NCBI GenBank assembly: GCA_002336725.1
Contig: DDEO01000066.1
Location: forward strand, 1-16,317
DNA from: Bacteroidetes bacterium UBA1952
Lineage (GTDB): Bacteria > Bacteroidota > Bacteroidia > Chitinophagales > Chitinophagaceae
DNA: 16,317 nt
Direction: 5' to 3'
Positions 1 to 6,184 of this stretch are shown piece by piece (position 1 is the first letter of the stretch; every line of letters begins with the position of its first letter). The notes below the pieces were generated by a model. That model was given only the letters and a program-made list of their open reading frames with translations. It was not told the origin of the DNA and made no database searches. Position numbers and translations under genes: made by a program.

Positions 1-102
1 TCCATTATGTGGGTCAGCGTCATTTAGGGCTACCAAATTGAAAATGGCATTATACCCGAAGCATTTCGTCAGGATGGTATTTGGGGAATGATGCGGAATC
101 TC

Positions 103-126
103 CTCTGCGCCTCTGCGTCTCTGCGT
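103..126. repeat. Three tandem 8-bp units CTCTGCGY
   Basis: Three consecutive copies of CTCTGCGC/T lie just beyond the 3' end of recO. From memory, this kind of 'ctctgcg' string is a common dispersed intergenic repeat in Bacteroidota and other phyla. No function is known to me. The first 100 bases of the window hold no gene I can support. Confidence 0.6.
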
Positions 127-159
127 GAGATTACTTCCTACGCCCACCTTCCTCCGGTA

Positions 160-900
160 TTACCCATGCAAAATGCTCCGCAGCACATCCAAAGAACGGA
201 TGTTGCCCAGGTGGTCGGTGTGGCGTTGCAGAAAGGCGATATACCAATCCAAAACGCGCTGACGGGCATCCGGCGGGGCCATCACCGTAACGATTTCGGG
301 CAGGCTGCGGGCGGTCAGGAAGACGTTCATCAGCCGCACGTCGTCTTCGGAGAGCGCCGTGCCGGAGAAAGGCAGATGCGGCGAGAAGCCGCCTTCGGCA
401 AGGTCTAAATAAGGTGTTTCGGGACTGTAATTTCCGGAAACCGAGTAGCCCATCAGTTCGCCGCAGCGAATGAGGAAGAACAAGGGAAGGTGGGCACAGA
501 AATCGGCCGGCAGGCTGTCGGTGTCCTGCAAAAAAGCGGTGGCAAAATCAAAGACTTCCGGTGCCGGCGCGTCGGGTGGCAAGAGGCGCAGCAAAATCTC
601 AATCACAAACAAGGCAATGCTGTTCTTGACGACTTCCTCGGTAATGGTTTGGTAGAGGAATGCCGGCTCAAACTCGCGTACCAGGTGCATATTCTGCCCG
701 GGCCGGTCGTAGGCCACCAAGTTGAGTTGCGAAGCGGGTTGCAACAGTCCGGCGCGGCTGCTACGGGTTTTGGTGCCTTTCCGAACGCCTTTGAGGATAA
801 AGGTTTGCACGCCCTTATTGCGGGTAAAAGCGGTGGTAATCAGGCTGGTTTCGCCAAATTTTATGGAGCGCAGCACCAGGCAGCTGTGCGATAGCATCAT
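160..900 (-). CDS. recO: DNA repair protein RecO
   Basis: RecO acts in the cytoplasm in the RecFOR pathway: it anneals ssDNA and helps load RecA on SSB-coated DNA. The 246-aa product has the family's usual length. The N-terminal OB-fold opens with a LVLRSIKFGETSLI segment and continues into a basic KGVRKGTKTRSSRAGLLQP stretch (about residues 38-56), both typical of Bacteroidota RecO. The rest is the helical RecO C domain. The four-cysteine zinc motif of some RecO proteins is absent. Two adjacent ATG codons (900 and 897) are possible starts. It is the last gene of the minus-strand block, separated from rpsB by a terminator and about 250 bases, so it probably has its own promoter. One TTTCCGGAAA site (431-440) lies inside it, read as V-S-G-N. 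Confidence 0.93.
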   Translation of the reverse strand: MMLSHSCLVLRSIKFGETSLITTAFTRNKGVQTFILKGVRKGTKTRSSRAGLLQPASQLNLVAYDRPGQNMHLVREFEPAFLYQTITEEVVKNSIALFVIEILLRLLPPDAPAPEVFDFATAFLQDTDSLPADFCAHLPLFFLIRCGELMGYSVSGNYSPETPYLDLAEGGFSPHLPFSGTALSEDDVRLMNVFLTARSLPEIVTVMAPPDARQRVLDWYIAFLQRHTDHLGNIRSLDVLRSILHG

Positions 901-1151
901 GGTTTATAAAAACAAAATTCGGGGCGGGAAGTTGCCCCGCCAGATGCGTCTGTCTGTTTCTTTGCGCATCAGCCTGACCGTTTGTAATCACACACATTAG
1001 CTCCTTGCTCTGCGATTCGGGGCAGCGGGAACAGCGATGTCTTTATTTTCCGGAGGCATTCAGGCCCTTTGGGTTGTCCGGCAGCTACTGCTTCCCATTC
1101 TTCTATCCTGCGAGTACACCGTTCCTGGCAATAGCGCCCCACCCGTCTCTT
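901..1151. other. Intergenic stretch between recO and the rpsB terminator
   Basis: About 250 bases without a supported gene. Short open frames exist on both strands, but the minus-strand one would start inside the terminator stem and the plus-strand one runs through it, so neither is convincing. A GGCGGG/CCCGCC inverted repeat with a short loop sits near 922-940, just upstream of recO. A weak -7-like GAATTTTG lies on the minus strand close to the recO start. No tsf remnant or tRNA is visible. Confidence 0.5.
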
Positions 1152-1187
1152 AAAAAAAAGCACCGTTTCCGGAAATGGAAACGGTGC
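1152..1187 (-). terminator. Rho-independent terminator of the ribosomal operon
   Basis: A perfect 11-bp stem (1160-1170 with 1177-1187, GCACCGTTTCC/GGAAACGGTGC) with a 6-nt loop is followed on the minus strand by eight T. It lies 42 bases after the rpsB stop. The stem and loop contain a TTTCCGGAAA motif (1166-1175). Confidence 0.93.
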
Positions 1188-1229
1188 TCTTATATCAAAA
1201 ACAGCGTTTAAAGCCTGTTTAAAGATGCC

Positions 1230-2174
1230 TTAGATACGACGACCCGCGTTCGGTCCGCCTACGCCACGGCTCGGACGACCCGCGCCCTGCTTCGGACGAC
1301 CGTTGTTGTTGCCGCCGGGTCCGCGACCGCCACCGCTACGACCGCGACCGCCGCCTTCACCGCGCTCGCCCCGTCCACGGCCTTCGCCGCTTTCGTTGCC
1401 GCCGCCGTCTTCGTCAGCGTTCATCAGCGTGTCTTCGTTGCCTTCTTCGGCAGCGTCTTCTTCGCCGGCTTCTTTGGCTTGTGCGCGTTCGTCGAGGCCC
1501 TCCAGAATGGCGGCTACGAGGTAGTTGGTAACGATAGCAATCGACTTGGTTGCGTCATCGTTGGCCGGAACGGCAAAGTCCACTTTAGACGGGTCCGAGT
1601 TGGTATCCACCATAGCGAAAGTGGTGATACCGAGGCGCTTGGCTTCTGCCAGGGCGATGTGCTCGTGCGTGATGTCCACCATAAAAATGGCAGCAGGGGT
1701 GCGGCTCATTTGGGAGATACCGCCCAGCACTTTGTCCATCTTATCGCGGCTGCGCGTCAGCGTCAGGCGCTCTTTTTTGGTAACAGAGTCCATCGTGCCG
1801 TCGGCCAGCATCTTGTCGATGGTCTGCATTTTCTTCACCGAGCGGCGGATGGTGTTGAAGTTGGTCAGCATCCCACCCAGCCAGCGGTCGGTAACGAAAG
1901 GCATACCCACTTTCTGAGCAGCTTCGGCTACGATTTCTTTTGCCTGCTTTTTGGTAGCCACAAACATGATTTTCTTACCGCTCTTCGCGATTTGCTTCAG
2001 GGCGGCGGCGCTCTCTTCCAGGCCTTCGATGGTCTTGTTGAGGTCGATGATGTGGATACCGTTTTTCTCTGCAAAGATGTAAGGCAGCATCTTCGGGTTC
2101 CATTTTTTCTTCAGGTGGCCAAAGTGAACACCGGCTTCCAGCAGTTGCTGGTGAAGGCTTTTATTTTCTTCCAT
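1230..2174 (-). CDS. rpsB: 30S ribosomal protein S2 with RG-rich C-terminal tail
   Basis: Small-subunit protein S2. Residues 1-228 are the conserved core: LLEAGVHFGHLKKKWNPKM at the N-terminus, FVATKKQAKEIV, DRWLGGMLTNFNTI, and the DTNSDPSKVDFAVPANDDA segment near the end. The 314-aa length exceeds the usual 230-260. The extra 86 residues are an acidic stretch (about 234-259, rich in E/D) followed by about 50 residues of R/G repeats (GRGRGERGEGGGRGRSGGGR), probably disordered. The tail is in frame and ends at a TAA, with no sign of a frameshift. The gene is last in the operon after rplM and rpsI. Unlike the usual bacterial order, tsf does not follow: a terminator does. Confidence 0.97.
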   Translation of the reverse strand: MEENKSLHQQLLEAGVHFGHLKKKWNPKMLPYIFAEKNGIHIIDLNKTIEGLEESAAALKQIAKSGKKIMFVATKKQAKEIVAEAAQKVGMPFVTDRWLGGMLTNFNTIRRSVKKMQTIDKMLADGTMDSVTKKERLTLTRSRDKMDKVLGGISQMSRTPAAIFMVDITHEHIALAEAKRLGITTFAMVDTNSDPSKVDFAVPANDDATKSIAIVTNYLVAAILEGLDERAQAKEAGEEDAAEEGNEDTLMNADEDGGGNESGEGRGRGERGEGGGRGRSGGGRGPGGNNNGRPKQGAGRPSRGVGGPNAGRRI

Positions 2175-2196
2175 TTTTTTGAAGATTAAAGTAGAT

Positions 2197-2214
2197 AGAC
2201 AAAAGACAAAAGAG
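2197..2214. repeat. Left arm of 18-bp inverted repeat flanking the four-helix-bundle gene
   Basis: AGACAAAAGACAAAAGAG lies between the four-helix-bundle stop codon and the rpsB start. It is the exact reverse complement of 2587-2604. It is made of the 7-bp unit AGACAAA. Confidence 0.9.
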
Positions 2215-2225
2215 GGAGGCTGCCG

Positions 2226-2585
2226 CTAAATCGTTTTGTTGGGGCGATTCAGCAGGCCATAAGTCATCTTTTGAACCTCTACGATCTGATGTTGAAGGTG
2301 ATGAAATGCAGATTCTTCGATAAAGCCGAGCTTTTGGCTGATGATAGCCTGCGTCTCCAGCTCATAAGAAGAACCCAGAGAAATAGACAAAAAGCTGTCA
2401 AATGCCGGGTCGGAATGGCGACCGCAACCTTCCGCAATATTGGAAGGAACCGACACTGCCGCGCGTTGCATCTGAGAAACAAGATTGAACTTTTCCGGGG
2501 CGGGGAAAGCTGCAACGACCTTGTAAACTTCAACGGCAAGGTCAATGCTCTTGTGCCATACTTTGAGTTCCCGGAAATTGTTCAT
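2226..2585 (-). CDS. Four helix bundle protein (23S rRNA intervening-sequence protein family)
   Basis: The 119-aa product has the family signature: NFRELKVWHKSIDLAVEVYK near the N-terminus, FPAPEKFNLVSQMQRAAVSVPSNIAEG in the middle, and a later GSSYELETQ helix. The family was first seen in intervening sequences of Leptospira 23S rRNA and forms an all-helical oligomer. Its biochemical role is unknown. I chose the ATG at 2585 because homology starts there. The longer frame to 2648 would translate the heptad repeat and overlap rpsI. The gene sits in the same direction between rpsI and rpsB, which are normally adjacent, and is bracketed by an 18-bp perfect inverted repeat. This suggests insertion of a small unit into the operon. 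Its transcription probably depends on the ribosomal operon promoter. Confidence 0.9.
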   Translation of the reverse strand: MNNFRELKVWHKSIDLAVEVYKVVAAFPAPEKFNLVSQMQRAAVSVPSNIAEGCGRHSDPAFDSFLSISLGSSYELETQAIISQKLGFIEESAFHHLQHQIVEVQKMTYGLLNRPNKTI

Positions 2586-2586
2586 A

Positions 2587-2618
2587 CTCTTTTGTCTTTT
2601 GTCTCCTGTCTTTTGTCT
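2587..2618. repeat. Right arm of the inverted repeat plus heptad array
   Basis: Positions 2587-2604 exactly complement 2197-2214. From 2591 to 2618 there are four 7-bp units: TTTGTCT, TTTGTCT, CCTGTCT, TTTGTCT. In the gene direction these read as AGACAAA repeats ending one base before the ATG of the four-helix-bundle gene. They fill nearly all of the gap after the rpsI stop. Confidence 0.9.
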
Positions 2619-2622
2619 GCGA

Positions 2623-3015
2623 TTAGCGTTTAGAGAACTGGAATGCACGGCGGGCTTTGCGCTTACCGAATTTCTTGCGTTCCACCATGCGCGGGTCGCG
2701 GGTCATGAGGCCTTCTTTCTTCAGCAGCGGGCGATAGGTTTCGTCCATTTGCGTCAGGGCGCGGGCGATGCCCAGCTTGATGGCTTCTGCCTGGCCTTTC
2801 TGGCCGCCGCCGTTTACGGTTGCCACAATGTCAAAGCCGGTGGTGCCGCCTTCGATGGTTTTCAGGGGCAATTCTACCTGATTTTGCAGATACATTACCG
2901 GAAAGTACGCTTTATATTCTTTGCCGTTTACGGTTACGTTGCCGGTGCCTTTAGACATATACACACGGGCAACCGCGTTCTTGCGGCGACCTACGGCGTT
3001 TTTTTGCTTTTCCAT
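2623..3015 (-). CDS. rpsI: 30S ribosomal protein S9
   Basis: Small-subunit head protein whose basic C-terminal tail reaches the P-site tRNA. The 130-aa length is normal. Visible marks are GRRKNAVARVYMSKGTGNVTVNG at the N-terminus, GGGQKGQAEAIKLGIARAL in the middle, and the typical C-terminus KKFGKRKARRAFQFSKR. It follows rplM by 48 bases, the standard L13-S9 pair. The next gene in the operon is the inserted four-helix-bundle gene rather than rpsB. Confidence 0.98.
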   Translation of the reverse strand: MEKQKNAVGRRKNAVARVYMSKGTGNVTVNGKEYKAYFPVMYLQNQVELPLKTIEGGTTGFDIVATVNGGGQKGQAEAIKLGIARALTQMDETYRPLLKKEGLMTRDPRMVERKKFGKRKARRAFQFSKR

Positions 3016-3063
3016 TCGGGGGAATTAAAAGTCTTGGGGATAATTGGGAAACAGGAACAAGGA

Positions 3064-3534
3064 TTAAGCCTGTTGCTTGGATTTAATGCCTTCGATGGCC
3101 AGTGGCTGCGGCTTTTGCGCCGTGTGCGGATGGTCGGCGCTTTCATATACAAACAGCTTTTTGTACATCGCGCGGCCCAGGCGGTTTTTCGGCAGCATAC
3201 CTTTTACGGCGCGCTCTACAGCTGTGTTCGGACGACGGGCCAGCAGCTTTTTCGCTGTCTCGCCTTTCTGACCACCGGGATAACCAGAATACGTCAGGTA
3301 TTCTTTGTCTTCCATTTTGTTGCCGGTGAAAAGCACTTTGCCGGAGTTTACCACGATTACATAATCGCCGCAGTCGAAGTGGGGCGTGTAATACGCTTTG
3401 TTTTTGCCACGCAGCACGTGGGCAATTTTAGAGGCCATACGCCCCATGGTCTGATTGGTGGCATCTACCACATACCAGTTGCGCTCCACGATTTTTTCGT
3501 TGGCGCTTTGGGTTTTAAAGCTAAGGTGTCGCAT
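3064..3534 (-). CDS. rplM: 50S ribosomal protein L13
   Basis: Large-subunit assembly protein, first gene of the minus-strand ribosomal operon. The 156-aa product starts with the Bacteroidota-type LSFKTQSANEKIVERNWYVV extension. It then has DATNQTMGRMASKIAHVLRGKNK, HFDCGDYVIVVN, TYSGYPGGQK and the signature VKGMLPKNRLGRAMYKKLFVY. It is slightly longer than the E. coli protein (142 aa), as usual for this phylum. The leader upstream contains overlapping CCGGAAATTT palindromes and a possible -7 box. Confidence 0.98.
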   Translation of the reverse strand: MRHLSFKTQSANEKIVERNWYVVDATNQTMGRMASKIAHVLRGKNKAYYTPHFDCGDYVIVVNSGKVLFTGNKMEDKEYLTYSGYPGGQKGETAKKLLARRPNTAVERAVKGMLPKNRLGRAMYKKLFVYESADHPHTAQKPQPLAIEGIKSKQQA

Positions 3535-3571
3535 TTCTTCTGTGAAATAAAAACAGATGGACTGCTGTTTG

Positions 3572-3607
3572 CCGGAAATTTCCGGAAATGCAGGGGCGCA
3601 AAAGTAG
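3572..3607 (-). promoter_or_regulatory. Putative rplM promoter and palindromic leader
   Basis: On the minus strand, TACTTTTTG (3607-3599) resembles the Bacteroidota -7 box TAnnTTTG with one extra base. No clear -33 TTTG is seen. Between it and the rplM ATG lie a 14-bp perfect palindrome, CCGGAAATTTCCGG (3572-3585), and an overlapping TTTCCGGAAA (3579-3588), which allow alternative hairpins in the leader. A regulatory role is inferred only. Confidence 0.35.
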
Positions 3608-3667
3608 GGTTTTTATTTGTATAAATACACGCCTTTGTATAAAAATTTTTTCTTCGGAGCCATAATT

Positions 3668-3684
3668 GCATTGATTATCAATGC
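3668..3684. other. Operator-like 17-bp palindrome
   Basis: GCATTGATTATCAATGC has 8-bp arms around a single base, in the AT-rich gap between the M1 peptidase and rplM. TTTGTATAAA also occurs twice nearby (3617-3626 and 3635-3644), 18 bases apart. These could be upstream control sites of the ribosomal operon. No regulator can be named. Confidence 0.3.
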
Positions 3685-3731
3685 TTTTTCGGCCCAAAAA
3701 TTTTTGTAGGATTGGGAGCCACCCGCCCATC

Positions 3732-3759
3732 GTAGAGACAAGGCATGCCTTGTCTCTAC
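3732..3759. repeat. 28-bp perfect palindrome, copy 1
   Basis: Arms GTAGAGACAAGGCA (3732-3745) and TGCCTTGTCTCTAC (3746-3759) are exact reverse complements with no spacer. It lies 9 bases past the stop of the M1 peptidase. A second copy, identical at 26 of 28 positions, is at 11652-11679 and also directly follows stop codons. It may act as a 3' stem or terminator. Confidence 0.85.
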
Positions 3760-3768
3760 CGGAAAATC

Positions 3769-5640
3769 CTATTCTCCCACCAGCTTCCGCAGCCGCGCCT
3801 GCGCAATCGGGTGGTAGGCGTTGTGAAATTTCCGGAAATATTCCTTCGCCAGTTCGCCCTGTCCGGTTTCTTTCAAAGCCGTATAAAGCGGCGTAAGAAA
3901 CTTCTGCCGGCCTACATGGCTGAGGAACTTTTCCATCGCCGGATAGGCGGGTTTGTACTTCGCAAAAATGGCCGTTTCAAACCACAGGTCGGCGATTTCG
4001 CTGTTGCCGGTTTGGGTGAATTTAAAAGCGTCGTCGAGCGCGCGCATTTGCGCTTCCGAAAGCGGACGCGGCATCTTGCGCAGGAAATGCAGCCATTCGT
4101 GGGTGGTCCATTGCGCAGTGGCGGCTTTGTCAATCGCGCCGTTTTGCAGGAAGGCATTGCGAGCGGCATTCACCTGCGTAAACCGGGCCGAATCGGCGCG
4201 TGGCGCATTCGGCGGAATGCCGGGGCCATATACCCATTCGTTGATGCGGAGCGATTTTTCCAACGTACTGTCTTTATCAGAAAACTGCGCGTGGAGTTCC
4301 CGCAAAAACTGCCCGGTGGTGATGCTGCCGAAGGCGTGTTTATCAAAATAGCTTTTCAGGAAAGCGTCCCATTGGTCGCGGCCAACCTTTTGCTCTATCA
4401 GCCACAACAGCAGCGAGCCTTTTTCATACGGCACATCGCTCAGGCAGTCTTCGGGGTCTTTACCGGCAAGGTCGTTTTGGAGCCAGGTCTGCCGGCTTGT
4501 GGGGCCAAATTCTGCCACTGCTTTTTCCAGGTCCTGATAGCCCAGTTCCCAGAGCATATCCACATAACTCTTGCCCAGCATCGCCTCGGTGATGCGCCGC
4601 TCGATATACACCGTGAAGCCTTCGTTCATCCAGATATCGTCCCAGGTGGCGCTCGTTACCAGGTTGCCGCTCCAGTTGTGGGCCAGTTCATGGGCAATGA
4701 GGTTGGCGAGGCTGCGGTCGCCTGCCAGGATGGTAGGCGTGGCAAAGGTGAGGCGCGGGTTTTCCATGCCGCCAATCGGGAAGCCGGGCGGCAGGATGAG
4801 CACATCGTAGCGCCCCCAGCGATACGGGCCGTAAAGTTTTTCGGCAATGGCAATCATTTTGGGCATCTCGGCCAGTTCCCACGCCGCGCGGGAGAGGCGC
4901 GACGGCTCGGCATAAACACCCGTGCGGGCATCTACTTTCTGAAACTCAATTTTGCCCACGGCCAGCGCCACGAGGTAGGCCGGAATGGGTTCTTCCATTT
5001 GGAAATGATAAATGCCGGAATCGTTGAGCGCCTGTGGGTTGGTGGCACTCATCAGCGCCATCAGGTTTTTAGGAACGGTGATGCGCGCGTCGTAGGTGAA
5101 GCGGATGCCGGGGCCGTCGGGTGCGGGAATCCACGAGCGCGTGTGGATGGCTTCGCCCTGCGTATAGAGGAAAGGCGCGGCTTTGAGGTCGGTTTGTTCG
5201 GGTGTCAGCCATTGCAGCGCCGAGGCGTTGGGCGCAGCCGCATATTCGATACGCACTTCGCGCGTGTTGGGTGCAATCGGGATGTGCAGGCCCGTTCCCA
5301 GAAACGGCATTTCCTTTCCGACATACCAGGCGACCGGCTGCCCGTCGGCCAGAACTTTGGAGATTTGCAGGCCGGCGTTGTCGGTAACAAATTCTTTGGC
5401 GCCGCCGAAGTTTTCAATCGTCCAGGTGGCTGCGCCGGCAAGTTGTTTTTTAGAGAAATCCACCGCCAGATCCAGCGAAAGATGTTGCGGCTTTACGCTA
5501 TCGGTGTTGGATAGGGTATGTGGGTCTTTGACGACAACTGAGTCTTGGGCAGCCAGAGCGTTGCCGGTGTTTTGGGGCGCAGAAGAGGTGCAGGCGGCGA
5601 GTAAAACCGGTGCGAGCAGGAGTGTACGAGAGAAATTCAT
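3769..5640 (-). CDS. M1 family metallopeptidase (lipoprotein aminopeptidase)
   Basis: Zinc aminopeptidase, 623 aa from the ATG at 5640. Upstream in-frame codons include a TTG at 5646, but the lipoprotein signal fits the ATG better. Residues 1-17 are a signal peptide with lipobox LLAAC (Cys17), so it is probably membrane-anchored and exported. The core has GGMEN at 290-294 (substrate N-terminus binding), HELAH at 317-321 and Glu340 in NEGF (HExxH-x18-E zinc site), plus a VPYEKG tyrosine motif. The C-terminal part (about 480-623, ending AYHPIAQARLRKLVGE) resembles the leukotriene-A4-hydrolase helical domain. It probably trims peptides in the periplasm or at the surface for nutrition. It stands alone, with heptad repeats upstream and a palindrome downstream. 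One TTTCCGGAAA (3829-3838) is read as F-R-K. Confidence 0.93.
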   Translation of the reverse strand: MNFSRTLLLAPVLLAACTSSAPQNTGNALAAQDSVVVKDPHTLSNTDSVKPQHLSLDLAVDFSKKQLAGAATWTIENFGGAKEFVTDNAGLQISKVLADGQPVAWYVGKEMPFLGTGLHIPIAPNTREVRIEYAAAPNASALQWLTPEQTDLKAAPFLYTQGEAIHTRSWIPAPDGPGIRFTYDARITVPKNLMALMSATNPQALNDSGIYHFQMEEPIPAYLVALAVGKIEFQKVDARTGVYAEPSRLSRAAWELAEMPKMIAIAEKLYGPYRWGRYDVLILPPGFPIGGMENPRLTFATPTILAGDRSLANLIAHELAHNWSGNLVTSATWDDIWMNEGFTVYIERRITEAMLGKSYVDMLWELGYQDLEKAVAEFGPTSRQTWLQNDLAGKDPEDCLSDVPYEKGSLLLWLIEQKVGRDQWDAFLKSYFDKHAFGSITTGQFLRELHAQFSDKDSTLEKSLRINEWVYGPGIPPNAPRADSARFTQVNAARNAFLQNGAIDKAATAQWTTHEWLHFLRKMPRPLSEAQMRALDDAFKFTQTGNSEIADLWFETAIFAKYKPAYPAMEKFLSHVGRQKFLTPLYTALKETGQGELAKEYFRKFHNAYHPIAQARLRKLVGE

Positions 5641-5665
5641 GGGCAAGGGTCAAAAATAGAGCACG

Positions 5666-5714
5666 GTTCATGTTTCATGTGTCATGTTTCATGTTTCATG
5701 TTTCATGTTTTATG
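5666..5714. repeat. Seven-unit heptad array, consensus TTTCATG
   Basis: Seven consecutive 7-bp units: GTTCATG, TTTCATG, TGTCATG, TTTCATG, TTTCATG, TTTCATG, TTTTATG. It starts 26 bases upstream of the M1 peptidase ATG. It shares the 7-bp period, but not the sequence, of the repeats beside the four-helix-bundle gene. A -7-like TATTTTTG (minus, 5658-5651) lies between it and the peptidase start. Confidence 0.9.
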
Positions 5715-5802
5715 GAACACAGATAACGCGGATGACAGGGATTTTCCCGGAAATAGCCAACCAAAATCTACCCATCCGCCCTATCAACAACCGCCATCCG
5801 CA

Positions 5803-5824
5803 GGGCGACCACATAGGGTCGCCC
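5803..5824. repeat. Short dispersed hairpin (GGGCGACC/GGTCGCCC)
   Basis: An 8-bp perfect stem (5803-5810 with 5817-5824) with loop ACATAG, followed by CTAC. From memory, this matches a GGGCGACC-type intergenic repeat seen in many bacterial genomes. It lies in the divergent gap between the M1 peptidase and the small lipoprotein gene. Confidence 0.6.
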
Positions 5825-5878
5825 CTACAAATTTGACGGCTGCGGCGTACCTTGGCGCTTCGTTGCCACTGCACTCGT

Positions 5879-6127
5879 ATGAAACGCGCTTCCCTCTACA
5901 CGCTTACGGCCTTCGCCGTCCTTATTTCGTTCAGCTCCTGCGTTCGGGAATATACCTGCCAATGCACCATTAAATATACCGGTCAGGCGGGCTTGCCGGC
6001 AGATGTTCACCGCGAATATCCCATCCGCGACACGAAAGGCACAGCACGCGACATCTGTCAGGGAAATTCCCAAAAACCCAAAGAGCAGGGCGGTATCACG
6101 ACCGAAGAAACCTGCGATTTGTATTAA
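5879..6127 (+). CDS. Small Cys-containing lipoprotein, function unknown
   Basis: An 82-aa product. Residues 1-20 form a hydrophobic signal peptide ending in a lipobox-like FSSC (Cys21), so it is probably lipidated and exported. The mature part has a YTCQC pair (Cys27, Cys29) and single Cys60 and Cys79, four cysteines that could form two disulfides. The body (REYPIRDTKGTARDICQGN, then GGITTEETCDLY) resembles small lipoproteins I associate with Bacteroidota, none with a known role. I use the ATG at 5879; the frame opens at 5852, but the added residues would precede the signal peptide. A one-mismatch -7 box TACCTTGG lies at 5848-5855. The gene converges on rpoD. Confidence 0.75.
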   Translation: MKRASLYTLTAFAVLISFSSCVREYTCQCTIKYTGQAGLPADVHREYPIRDTKGTARDICQGNSQKPKEQGGITTEETCDLY

Positions 6128-6160
6128 AAAGGCAGGCCAAACGGGCCGTCGGTATGGGTG

Positions 6161-6182
6161 ATTTCCGGAAATTTCCGGAAAT
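6161..6182. terminator. 22-bp perfect palindrome between convergent genes, probable bidirectional terminator
   Basis: Two TTTCCGGAAA motifs (6162-6171 and 6172-6181) set 10 bp apart make a perfect 22-bp palindrome. It is the only obvious hairpin between the lipoprotein stop (6127) and the rpoD stop (6185). A short T run follows on the plus strand, overlapping the rpoD stop codon. The terminator role is inferred. Confidence 0.5.
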
Positions 6183-6184
6183 TT

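Noticed and set aside
969..1163. A 64-codon minus-strand frame between recO and rpsB
   Set aside because: Its start lies inside the rpsB terminator stem, it has no recognised family, and it lacks a promoter.
1479..2189. A 236-codon plus-strand open frame opposite rpsB
   Set aside because: Antisense to the S2 core; no independent support.
2545..3624. A 359-codon plus-strand open frame opposite rpsI and rplM
   Set aside because: Antisense to two unmistakable ribosomal protein genes; its composition is that of a shadow frame.
3745..5514. A 589-codon plus-strand open frame opposite the M1 peptidase
   Set aside because: It is exactly antisense to a gene with clear catalytic motifs, shows no recognisable domain, and fits the long antisense frames common in GC-biased codon use.
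5666..5714. Possible CRISPR or phage attachment repeat
   Set aside because: The units are seven bases with no spacers, so it is a simple tandem array.
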